Below, in pieces: positions 23,533 through 34,800 of a stretch of DNA of 64,000 nt (within the stretch, counting starts at the first letter, position 1; each line of letters begins with the position of its first letter). Location of the stretch: positions 1,302,001 through 1,366,000 of the forward strand of contig JAQQWL010000001.1 of the NCBI GenBank assembly GCA_038363925.1, written 5' to 3'. Source of the DNA: Apiospora phragmitis (taxonomy: Eukaryota; Ascomycota; Sordariomycetes; Amphisphaeriales; Apiosporaceae). The notes beneath the pieces were generated by a model that ran no database searches, had not been told where the DNA came from, and worked only from the letters and a program-made list of their open reading frames with translations. The position numbers and the translations under genes are program-made.

Positions 23533-24336
23533 GGTGAATGGGGTGATCTTCACAGAGTTGCAATGAACGTAGTAGTGCACCAAAAGGCTGAAGTTTGCGA
23601 GTTGATATCAAGCCCAGTTATGCGGCGACGATACCTGGTGACTCCTTTATTCAGCAATGGTTATAATTACCATCTAATGGACGGGTCCTGATATGCTGAA
23701 GAATATGCGACTTCAAATTACCCCTCCGCACCCTCCTCTGCACGCTGCTGAGAGATATGAGCCTCGCGCATACGCTTGGAAGACGAGACGGGTGATAGTT
23801 GGCTCACCTTCCTGTTGCTACCTAGCCCGCATCAAATACATGCACGCATGGCTGCCATGTTGTACGCACATTACTTACCCCCGCATTACAACCTATACCA
23901 TCGGGCGTCTTATAGTAGCAAACAATTGCTGACTCTTGAATGGCCTCCGGAGGTGCCAATATGACAGAAAAAACATGGCTGATTACAAGTTGCCAGGTAG
24001 AATTCCCATGTGTTTTAATTGGGGGATGAAAGGAAAGCACTGGTATTTTATGTACCTTGCAGACAAAGCTGATGACTTGGAGCGGACGGGGCCGCTTATT
24101 CTGCACCCACGCCCCTGCCTGGGTTAGGTTAGGTTAGGTTGTTTTGCACTGATGATGGCCCTAGCGCCCCGAGCTTCGAGTTCATTGATGAAGGCTCTTG
24201 GGAACATCACAACTCAAGCTACACCCACTTTCAATACATGTACATCGCCTTCCTCCGTCTTGCCAACCGGAGCTGAACGTTTATTCGACAGCTTACCATC
24301 GTAACCGTTTGATCACTTCTCGTTTCTCATTGTCCA
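23533..24336. other. Divergent spacer, amidohydrolase/PCD
   Basis: 804 bp between two head-to-head genes; both promoters must be here. A short (GGTTA)n run lies at 24122-24140. No gene-like ORF. Confidence 0.55.
24122..24140 (+). repeat. Interstitial TTAGG-like repeat
   Basis: Reads ggttaggttaggttaggtt: nearly four perfect 5-bp units. The usual fungal telomere unit is TTAGGG, so this is one base short per unit. It sits in the promoter interval of the PCD gene. Confidence 0.9.
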
Positions 24337-25905
24337 ATGCACAGCTCGCCAGCGTGGCTCCGCTACGCCCACTCCCTTGCGAGAACAAGCATAAGATCTA
24401 TATCATCAGTACACCGGCCGCGTTCGGTACCCCGAGTAACACTCTCAAGACATCACTTACAGTACTCCGAGCCCCGAGTGCGGGCGTTCTCTCAGGTGCC
24501 TCGTACGGCAATGTCTACCGCCGCCACCACCCAAGTCAAGTTCTCGGCAGACTCTGATGAGGCGACTCTAAGGCCAAAACTCCAGTCACTGCTGGCCGCG
24601 ACGGGACGTCGGTGGAACTTGATCAGCTCTGGAGAAGGACTCGAACGTAGTTTCAAGTTCAAAACGTTTGCGAAGACTTGGGTAAGTGCGGTTTGCCCCA
24701 TGTTCGTTGCCCAAGCAAGCGGTGAATACAGGCTTCCAGTCCTGAGAGGGAGAAACGGGGGTATATACTTTGGACTACCTTTCTGGGAAGTAGCATTTGC
24801 CGCGCATCAAGACACGCCTGGGCTTTAGGGGCGACAGAGCTGTCAAGTTATCCGTTGGATATGCGTTCGTCGTTGATGCGGCTCAAGCAAATTGCGGATC
24901 CCCTCCTATCGGGAGGCGGGGACATACCACCGCCGGTGCATGATGTCCCTTACTCAGCCCAATAGTCTATCTCCTGCGTTCGATGGCATGGAGATCGCAA
25001 CGCGGCTTTCTAATTAACGCACCTTGCCGGCTTGTCAAGACTCAGTGATCTACGTGGGTTGAGCCCACCAAGGGGGCTTCATCAGTGCCGCGATGCAAGC
25101 GGACATGCTAGCAAGATTCTGCTATCTCATGACAGAAGCGCGCCACTGCGACGCATGACACCTAAATTAGTCCCCAGGCTGCTATTTCACGATGTAATTA
25201 CAAACTTCGACAGGTCCTGACTAATCCGGTACGATGGTAGGATTTCATGACCGCCGTATCGTTGCAATGCAAGTTGAAGAACCATCACCCGGAATGGTCA
25301 AATGTAAGTTCCTAGCCTATCGCACGGGGTCTCTCTGCACTTCACCAAGCATAATCCCGGTGAATTTCATACTGCCCTGGCAAATACAAGGAAGAGAAGG
25401 GGAGTCGGCATCCTAAATGCGGTTGCTTACTCATTATGGGCACCCTGGCTGGATGAGTTCCTTGACTCGCTTCGTCTTGCATATATTCAATATGGCGGCA
25501 GTTAGGTGTACACGGGGAGCACATTACTGTTTTGATAGCCGCACACCACCATGTTGCCAGTCGAGCCTTTGAAGCAAATTATACGATTCGAGGCATTCGT
25601 ACTTTTTTTTCTCCCAACTTCAAAAAGCCCCTGCCTCACCAGCAGCTCCGATAAATTGCACCTCTTATACCCTCCACAGGCTTTGATGCAACCTCACTCT
25701 ATATGCAGAAAGCAAGCAGCTGACATACTACATAACTGATGCACAGGTATACAACGTGACCTTTATCCGCTGGACCACCCACAGTCCAAAGGGGCTTTCA
25801 ACGAAGGACGTCGAGCTTGCAGCCATCTGTGACGGCCTGGCCCGGGATTTGGGGAGATTGTTGAGGAACAGCAGCAAGGGGGCGGCGACCAGAGCTGCGC
25901 AATGA
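24337..25905 (+). CDS. Pterin-4a-carbinolamine dehydratase (PCD)
   Basis: Dehydrates 4a-hydroxytetrahydrobiopterin during pterin recycling; some family members also act as transcriptional cofactors. Exons: 24337-24681, 25241-25303 and 25747-25905; 188 residues. The PCD domain reads GRRWNLISSGEGLERSFKFK, then FAKTW|DFMTAVSLQCKLKNHHPEW, then SN|VYNVTFIRWTTHSPKGLS. The HHPEW motif with flanking strand and the [WT]THSxKGLSxxD block are diagnostic. The first 65 or so residues are rich in Arg and Ser and poor in acids, like a mitochondrial presequence; an internal ATG (MSTAATTQVKF) could give a cytosolic form. Both introns are long (559 and 443 nt) compared with neighbours. No frame break. Confidence 0.9.
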
Positions 25906-26840
25906 GGAATCTGGCAGATACCGTGGCATCTGGAGCCGGCGCTGAATGTTGCACACCCAAACCACAAGTCCCCCAGTCAGGGGCTAGCAAGACTTCGGCA
26001 GGGGTGTACCCTTACAGGGCAAAATTTCAGAAATGGTGTACAGTACAATGACAAATAGAGAGTGCCCTTTGCGTTGTTGCGTTTGCGTCCAGGCAGCCAG
26101 GAAACGCGAATGGGTGAAAGCCCTGGCCCTGATCGTATCAGACACCTTATGGTCTGTATGAAAGTAAGCAGGACCCGGAAGCTTGCTATTCGTGTCTATC
26201 CTGCCTGACTAGCTAGCTACAGCTACCTATCTAACGCAAGCCATGCTTTCGCCAAGAGAATGGATAACAGAATAAACTGTCTGCCCCTTTTACGTGCTTC
26301 GCGTGACGACGTAAAAGATACAAAATGAGTTGCATACAGACATGTACGATACTTGTCGTTTGCACCACTCCTCGGCCCCGAGAAGAGAACTAAATCGTAG
26401 AGCACTCTGGCTTTTATATATATGGACTGTGTAATGGTGACTACGAACGGGTGTAGACGAAGGCACACAAATGCAAGCCAATCTAAGGCCAAGCTCAATA
26501 TTCTGCGCATGTTGGGATGACGGACACGGCATAGAATTGCCGCACTATCCTAGAAGTGTCTAGATGGGCTGCACTATGCACAAACGGCGGGCAGTCTGTA
26601 CCACGAAAATCATCGAGATCTATGTCACGCACTTGTCACAACCACAGCCAGCTCGAAAGAACTCGATGAGAAGTAATTTGATTGTTATTGCTATGACCGG
26701 GTGCCTTCGGACATATCCATAGTCCGTAGGGTATTGAACAACCAAAAACTCTTTATGTCATATAGACCGTTAAGCGCGTAAGTAATCATGGCTCATCCTA
26801 TCGTGGCAATATCGTTGCGGCTGCGTTAGTATATTTGTTG
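25906..26840. other. Convergent spacer PCD/NCA2
   Basis: 935 bp between converging genes. Nothing gene-like; the short ORFs lack conserved features. Confidence 0.55.
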
Positions 26841-28821
26841 TTACAGAAGCCACTTAGAGTAGACCCATCGGACACGGTCCAGCGCCCTCAGCTGCGAGCG
26901 GATTCCCTTGAGGTTATTGCCCAGCTCCTCCAAGTCTTCCAGGAATCTCTGCTTGTACGCATCGGTGGGGAGGAGGTCAAAGGCCAATCGTCGCAGAACG
27001 TGGAGCTCGCAGACTAGCAATCCATGGTCTTTGTACGAGAGGAGGTTGTTGGGCGAAGGGGTGGCCTCGGTAAGGATTCTGTCAATGTCGCGCAACACCC
27101 ACACACATCTGTCGACATGTCTGTCTTTGCGGAAGCCTCCCGAGAAAACATTGTGCATATACTGGAATACAGCAATGGAAACAAGGATGCCAGGGGTCAA
27201 GCCGACGAAACCAAAGACCAATTCTTGGCTTCGCAGGAGAGTGTCGATACCCGTCATGGCAACCTCGACATCAACCTTCGTCTTTTGCACCTGAATGAGC
27301 AGAGTCCGTACCAGATCTCCCCCGCACTGCGCCCATTAGAGGCGTGCGCAAGTCCTTCTCGTATGCACGAAGCACTGGCGTCAGGTCTCCTTGTTGAACC
27401 TTGGCCCTGATGTCTGCCACCTGAGACTCGGAGAGGGAGGATGCGCCGGTTGCCGAGGTGGGTCTGTCCAAAGCGAAGTCAACTACCATGCGTTCCAGGC
27501 TATCTCTATCTGACTTGAGGCTATCCCGACTCATTATGGCGATGTCACTGTTGGAATCGTGGCGAATGGTACCAATCACTTTTCGCGTCGGTTCAACAAT
27601 CCAGTTAAACCAGAAGTCTTTGACAGTCGCTCCAAGATCCGCCACCCAGTCCAGAATTTCTTTCTGGCGGTTGAAGAGAATGCGAAGGACTGTGCTTGAT
27701 GAAAAGAGCAGAACGGTAGCAGGAAGCCAGTATCTCACCCATCGGGACGGCCGACCGTGAGTACGAACCAAAATTTGAGTTGCTTTAAGGTGAACCGGAA
27801 GTTGCTCTTCCAACATATAGTGAAGTCGCTTTGCAACCACGGCAGGTCTGTTGCTGTCATCGCCCTCCACCTGTATGGAGAGCTCGGGGTCTTCGTCGAC
27901 GCCGGCAAACACCCTGTCTTCGAAGTCGGCCACGCCCGAGTCCAGGTTAAGAACATCCTTAAGTACCATATCCATCAAAGCCACGCTGCGCTCGACGACA
28001 CCTTTCCATTCCTGGCTATTCGACATGATGATGTCGCTCTTGCCATCATCACTGCCATTGCCTCCAAAAGCAAGGCCTTCGTCAATGAGAACACCGAGGC
28101 CGCTTGCAGTCATCTCACGAAGCTTCTTGAGCCTAGACTGTCTCTGCCGTGCCTCTTCCTGACAGAGAGTAAAGGGAGATTTAGCTCGGCGCTGGATGTC
28201 CGCGAGCGACCTTTCCCGGATGCTCTCTCGGACGATACCATAGAATCGTTGCCAGTTCTGCGACAAATAGCTGCCCCAAGTACTCTCATGTTCCTCGGCG
28301 AACAGCCCAGTCACTTGGCCCGAATTACGACGCAAACGGGCCTTGCTATCTTGATATATTTCCTGGGACCAACCCCACAGTCGCATGGGAGAGGTTTGGA
28401 CCATGTACACACTACTACTTGCTGGGGAAGAAAGAACCGTGTCCCAGTACCAAATGTGGTCGCTGAGCGGTACAATTTGGTCGAGTAGTGTCCTCATGAT
28501 GATACCATAAGTCTGCACGGTAGCTTTACTGACGAGAAGCCATTCCAGATCAGTCTCATACTGGGTTATCTCGTCGCTGGGCTCAGACAGGAGCTGCGAC
28601 TGAGTTAAGAGAGATGTGACCTGCCATGTTGGCAGGATTGGCTGCGCGGCCGTAGAGGCGTTGGCGGACGTAGAAAGAAATTTGATAATGCGGACGAGGT
28701 CCTTGACACGGGATGGCTCGGCAGAAGCATGATGTGTTGCAGTGAACTCGGCGGCACCGCTGAAGGGGATGCGGTCTAGTTGTGCATCCAGCCGTCGGAC
28801 CTGATCGGATACCACCGTCAT
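26841..28821 (-). CDS. NCA2: Nca2-like mitochondrial protein, one frameshift
   Basis: Member of the Nca2 family. Yeast Nca2 affects expression of the mitochondrial ATP6/ATP8 subunits of ATP synthase and is membrane-bound. Single exon, about 660 residues, starting MTVVSDQVRRLDAQLDRI. Family landmarks include EITQYETDLEWLLVSKATVQ followed by TYGIIMRTLL, then DHIWYWDTVL. A hydrophobic segment VRYWLPATVLLFSSSTVLRI lies about two-thirds along. A second, QELVFGFVGLTPGILVSIAV, lies near the C-terminus, which ends VRWVYSKWLL. The frame breaks at the C run 27319-27323. The upstream frame reads TPLMGAVRG and the downstream frame DLVRTLLIQVQKTKVDVEV, and removing one base joins them. Likely a homopolymer error. 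Start codons of NCA2 and ERG25 face each other over 1.46 kb. Confidence 0.88.
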
Positions 28822-30283
28822 GGTACCGATCCCTGTCTGACAGCCCGAACGAGTCCCAGGGTTGTGGACAGCCCAATCAGCAAAATGGTCCGGGGTTGCG
28901 TAAGAGACCAAGCCTCGTGCATACGTATGTCGTAGTAGACAACAGTAACCCCAGTACTGTATATATTGGATCACAAGGTTAAGGTGACCTGGCTGCTAGG
29001 TCGTCCTGAGTAGCGGTAAAGCTGGACGAAGCAGGTGCTAATAATTCTGATCATGGACTGATGATGGTCTGAAGGTTTAAGTGGGCCTGGACGAATTGGA
29101 GCCGGTTGACGACGGCACGCATCGCCGCAAACTGTCGATGTCGAATGTTTGGTTAATGAGCAAGATGAAGAAATTGGAGAAGCATGCAAATTCAGCAAGC
29201 AAGTATTTTTGTAACTGTAGAAGAAGGCTACATGCACCTTAGATGAAAGCGGGAGCTTGGGGCTTCAAGACTGAGATGAGGTCATCAAAGCTTCAGCAGA
29301 AGGAGACAGAAAGCTCCTCACAATTCGGTAAAGTGGTAGGGAAAGTAAAGAAGAAGAAAAATATCGAGTGTTGTGCCGGACTAAGCTGCACGTCGGCCAG
29401 AAATGCCTAACCCGCAGCCAAACATCCGTCAATTTGATTGATTGCACGCACTGCAGGCAGGAAGAGACAACAACTCACGCGGGGCCGGGTGGTCGGCGAG
29501 TGACGGGGAGTGACAGCTTTCCAGAGCCCAATTGTTCGGCAGGTGCAGGTCGTTCAGTGGTCAGTCTGGTCAGGACTGGGTTAGAGTCTATCTACTGCGC
29601 TAGTTGGCCTAGCGGGTGGTGTTTGTTGGCCGATAGGTGATAGGTATCCCCATCCATCAACTGGAAAATCCCATCAACAAAGCACGGCACGGCCACACGG
29701 GGCAATAGAGTAATAAGCACCTAATCAGTAGATCGCCTGATCTTTGTTCCTGGGCTCCCGCACTAGCCACACCTTAGATCGAGAACGCTAGACCGTTTTG
29801 GGCCTGGCATGCTTCTTTCAGGACACTGCATCGTTCGCGAAGCAGGCGAAACAGGCTAGTCGCATCCCAACCCGAATACGAGAGCTCCGTATGTGCGCCG
29901 CAAATGTGGCTAAAATTACTTGCCAATTGTTGGTGGATCGAGCCCAGGGGAAACATTGAGCTTTCGTTAACGGTTTGCAGATGAGCAAGGCCTTCTGATA
30001 GGCCCGGTCCCTGGAAATTGACCCTTTTTCATGTGGGAAATCTCCAGTTTCTGTTGTCGCCTCTCCCGGGGTCCCTTTAAAGCATCATTCGAGACGGGAT
30101 CTTCACTATCCGTTTCTGATCCCTTTTTTCCTCCTTCTCCATCCTTTGCCTCATATAAGGCTGTTGTGTCTGCAGCCCTTCTGTTCACTTTTGACAGACT
30201 CACTCCTACACAGCTGGCTCGGCCGCACATTCAATTCCTCTTGGACTACCGCCACATTGTAGTGCCCGTTCAACCCACGCGCC
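28822..30283. promoter_or_regulatory. Divergent promoter interval NCA2/ERG25
   Basis: 1,462 bp between divergent start codons. A CT-rich stretch before ERG25 (about 30075-30150) looks like a fungal core promoter. No specific sterol-response element identified with confidence. Confidence 0.45.
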
Positions 30284-31414
30284 ATGGCAGCTATGTATGT
30301 TCCCGCGAAGCCCCCTTGGCCACCCTCGAGCGCCTACTTTTACTTTAGCATGCTAACCTGTAACTTTGAACAGCAACGCCACCCTCACGGGTCTCACGGG
30401 GGCTCTCAGCCAACCCGATACCTATCTCGGCGTCTTCGAAGAAGTCACCAAGCAGAACATTCAGCTCAATGTCATTGAGCGCGCCTGGGCGGTATGTTTT
30501 TGTCGACGGCAACCCAACTTTACCTACACCACCAGTACTGATCGATCTTTAGGCCTGGTATCTGTGGATGCAGAACGATACCCTGGCCACCGGTATCATG
30601 AGTTTCGTCATGCATGAGGTCTTCTACTTTGGCCGCTGCATCCCGTGGATGATAATCGACCGAATGCCCTTCCTGAACAAATACAAGATCCAGAACGTAC
30701 GCTCACCCGAACCCACCTTCCACCTTGATACTACGAAATCGAGACTGACATAGCCTACAGCAAAAAATCCCTACCATGAAGGAACAGTGGGAGTGCGCCA
30801 GCTTGGTCCTCCTGAGCCACTTCACCGTCGAGCTGCCCCAGATCTGGCTTTTCCACCCCATTGCGACCTACTTCGGCATGGACTACGGCGTGCCCTTCCC
30901 CCCTCTCTGGAAGATGGCCATGCACATCGCCATCTTCTTCGTTATGGAGGACACATGGCACTACTGGCTCCACCGCGCCCTGCATCATGGTCCTCTGTAC
31001 AAGAACATCCACAAGCTGCACCACACCTACTCCGCTCCCTTCGGTCTGGCTGCTGAATACGCCTCGCCCCTCGAGGTCATGCTCCTCGCCCTTGGGAGTG
31101 TCGGCTCCCCCATTCTCTGGGTCTCTTTGACTGGTGACCTGCACCTGTTCACCATGTACGTGTGGATTGTTGGCCGCCTTTTCCAGGCTATCGACTCCCA
31201 CAGTGGCTACGATTTCCCCTGGAGCTTGCGACACTTCCTGCCCTTCTGGGCCGGCGCCGAGCACCACGACATCCACCACGAGCGCTTCATCGGCAACTAC
31301 GCCTCCAGCTTCCGCTGGTGGGACTACATGCTCGACACCGAGTCTGGTCCCGAGGCTGCCAAGCGCCGCCGTGAGAGGAAGATGGCGGCTTTGAAGGCGA
31401 AGAAGGCCCAGTAG
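30284..31414 (+). CDS. ERG25: C-4 methylsterol oxidase
   Basis: ER membrane di-iron enzyme that oxidises the C-4 methyl groups of sterol intermediates in ergosterol synthesis. Exons: 30284-30294, 30374-30491, 30553-30696 and 30761-31414; 308 residues, the usual length. It begins [20 protein letters not shown]. The fatty-acid-hydroxylase histidine boxes are all present: [16 protein letters not shown] and [10 protein letters not shown], with a further His in LHLFTMYVW and [11 protein letters not shown]. Several hydrophobic segments span the chain. The C-terminus ends KAKKAQ, which fits a KKxx ER-retrieval signal. The first exon is just 11 nt. No frame break. Confidence 0.96.
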
Positions 31415-31854
31415 ATCACTGGGCTTGTGCTTCCCTTCACTAGAGTCTGGCCGAGGAATAATACCCCCTAGGAAAGAACTCCCGTTCATGATTTACGGAA
31501 AAAGAGAACCCAGCGCCACAATCGTTTTTTCTCGTGGCTGGGCATTTATTCGCATTAGAATGGTCCTAGAATCGCGGCGTCATATGAGGCGTCCGTGTTG
31601 CACCAAATGAGCATTACTGCCATTAGGGAGGGCGTACTGGAGGGCCCCCCTGCCGTTCGCTTTTGAAAACCTGTACATAATTCTGAGAAAGGGGGCCTGA
31701 TCTAGGTTGTACACACTTTTAATCCTGGGTATGAACGTATACCCTACAATACAAATAATGAGTTAATAATGACAATATCTAAATCCCCGGTAACTATGTG
31801 ATGGGTAAAGTGTTTGCTGCATCTTTGACTTATACATGCTTCTATTAGATGTCA
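31415..31854. other. Convergent spacer ERG25/NLR
   Basis: 440 bp of 3' flanking DNA between converging genes; nothing else visible. Confidence 0.55.
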
Positions 31855-34800
31855 TTAGCTCCCCCACCACACTTCATCCAGCTGCTCATGGTATGATGCG
31901 GTAGCTGGCGGGTACGTGTAACACGCGGCCCGCATCGCCTCACTGAATACCTTTCTCGATTCCACTTCCCTCCTGACATCATCGCTCCTCCAGGTCTGAC
32001 GGGCATACCACGACCAGCCGCCACCGAACCCCCTTCGGCGATTCGCGAGGGCTTGAACGGCCCCTGCTCACAAACGTCCAAGCCCTTCTTGACGATGGCC
32101 AACTCAGACCGGTTCACGAAGATGATCTCGCGCCGGCTGCCCATGCCCGCCTGCACCTTGCTGACCATGCTGATCCACTCGTACGGCACGAAGAAGTGCC
32201 GAACAACGGCGTTCGGGCCGATCGGCATCCCGCCTCCGCCTCCTGCGCCTCCCCCGCCACCCCCCTCGCTAAATCGGCGTTCTAAGCCCCCGGGCGCGGA
32301 GCCAGCGGTGCCGAAGTTTCTGTTCCACGTGACGGGCGCCGTGGTCAGGTCGACGCTGCAGATCCAGTAGTCCCGGTCCAGGAAGACGAACCGGCCGTTG
32401 GCCACCCCGATGGCTTGCTCGACGACCGTAGAGAGGGTCCCGAGATCGATCGCCGGTTTTATCTCTGCCCCTGGAGACTTCTGACTACCGCTGCTGCTCT
32501 GTTCGGGTGCGCTAGTGTGCGGTGCTTCAAACATCGTCATGTCCCATACGTGTATGGCGGAGCGTTTGTTTTTGTTGAGGCTACTACTGTTACTAGACGA
32601 GTCGTCCGCCGATATGGTGGCGAAGAAGCGGTTATGCTGGAGCTGGATGACCGAGTCGGTCATCGGGGGATCCAGCGCCGCGAACGACACGGTACGGACG
32701 AGGCGGAGGTCCGACCAGGAGTAGATGTTGGCCCCGAAGTCCATTACGCGGATCAGCGTGTCAGCATTGGCGTGCTGCACCCAGCTTGGCCGCGTTGACC
32801 CGTCGCTGCGCTCGAGGTACTCGGACGGGGGCGTCCTCTCCTGCCCTCCGCCGTCCACGCCTCCGCTTCCAATGTCCCAGAGAGTGTTATGGTCACCGGT
32901 AGATATCAAGACTCGCCCATGCGTCCCAGAGCAGGCAATCTGTTCCACTTTTGTACCCGGACGTGTCTCCAGCAACACTTCAGACACGGACCAGGTGTTT
33001 CAGGGGCCTCTAGACACCTTTCGTGTCGTCATGCGCGTGGCGGCATCACGGCAAGTCAGTAAGTTGTTCGTAAAGTCGTAGTGCAGTAAGATGATGGGAC
33101 AAGACCGCGTCTGTACAAAGAGCTCATGCTGCTTTGGCACGAAGGAAATGCCGTATATGTGGACGGTTCCGTCCTCCTTCCCACAGAACACGGGCGGGGC
33201 GGAGTGGACGATGGCCATGGCGGTAATGTCGAGAGCCCTCGTCGGCTGGTACTCGACCTCCAGAGGCGCGGTCGTCATGCTTATGTCGCTACCGCCGTCG
33301 TCGGCATCCTGGCGCAACAGGATGGAAGGCTCCCAGACCCGGCACTGGCCACCGCGGATCTCGATGAGCCGCAGATTGTCCAGCGTGAAGGCCAGGGCTC
33401 GGATCTTCAGGGCATCCGCCTCGAACTGGATCTTGTAGAGGAACTTCAGCGTCGGGAAGTCGTATAGAGAGATGCTTCCCTGGGAATCTCCAGAAGCCAG
33501 CGGCCGACCGTCCGGAGAACTACGCAGCATTTGCGGGAAAGCGGCCTGGGTGTCTATGACTGAGCCAGCTTCGGTGTCAAACACGACCAAATCGCCGTCA
33601 TGGTAGGCCACTGCCAGGAGCGTCGTCCCTGAGAGGCGCTGAACGCCACGTCCCATATTACAGCCGGTATGCCGTCCATAGGGCCACTGATCGCGTTGAG
33701 CTGGGAGCCGAACTCCTTGGCGTAGAAATCGAACACGAGCTCCTCTTCAAGGTGCCACAAGACAAGATCCTCTCCCCTGTATATGATGGCAAGAAGATTC
33801 ATATGCATGCAAAACTCCGCCCGGTTGGGTGAGTTGGCAGACAACTCGGACTTCCACTCGAGACCGTCAGTCCAATTGATCGGGTAACCTGGCCGTAGTC
33901 TCTCCTTGCCAATCTCCCAGCACAAAAGCTGATTATTTCTCAAGGCGATCCATAATATACCATCTTCTTCTCCAAAGGCAAGAGCTAAGCACACTATTTT
34001 GGTTGGTATTTCCTGCATTGGCAGATTTTCCTCTTTATTCCATATCTGGACCCTTTTCGGGCCTGCCATAGCGACCATGTTACCATCCTCGCTGAATGCC
34101 GCAGCCAGAATCCGCTCTTCACAACGCATCCCTGCAACTTCTTGAAAAGTTGTATCATCATATAGAATCACCCCGTTAGAAGTACCAATGGCAACAGTCC
34201 CAGATGTTGTGGTGATGATATTAGGCCGGGAGGCTTTGGTGAATGACATGGTCGACAAGCAGTCATCCCAAGCTGTATTGCTGGTACCACTAACAGAAAG
34301 TCCTCGAACCGAGCTGAATTGTTCATATATCGCCGAACTTGGAGGGCACAAGGGCGGGATAAGATGGTGGATCGAGTATGGTGTCGTGGTTAATCGTCGG
34401 CCAAATTTGGTGGCCACGCGCTGTAGATCGCTGGACCATCTGTTTATAGTCTCACGCTCTCGCTGAAGTCCAATAGGGGGCGTGTTGCGGGCACGCAGCC
34501 TCACTACATGCCCGAGTATCTTTCCTGCAGCGAAAATCTTGTCCATTTCGGCACGCCTTGTAACATGCTCGATCCAGGACAACACTTTTGGAGATTTGAG
34601 AAAACCGGCCAACGCCAGGATCAATTGGTCGTCATAAGACCCGCATTGCGATAGGTGATGGAACAGGTTATCTATGGCGTACTCGGCGAACGGCGTTTGC
34701 AGGAGATCGTCATGTATCTGAACCTTGGACACTCTCGAAGTCTTGGTGTCTGCTCCCACGAGGTATCCAATGCAGACAAGCGCCAGTGTTCTGTGGCCAT

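Noticed and set aside
30755..31489. 244-codon frame antisense to ERG25
   Set aside because: Shadow of the ERG25 last exon; no domain and no conserved start.
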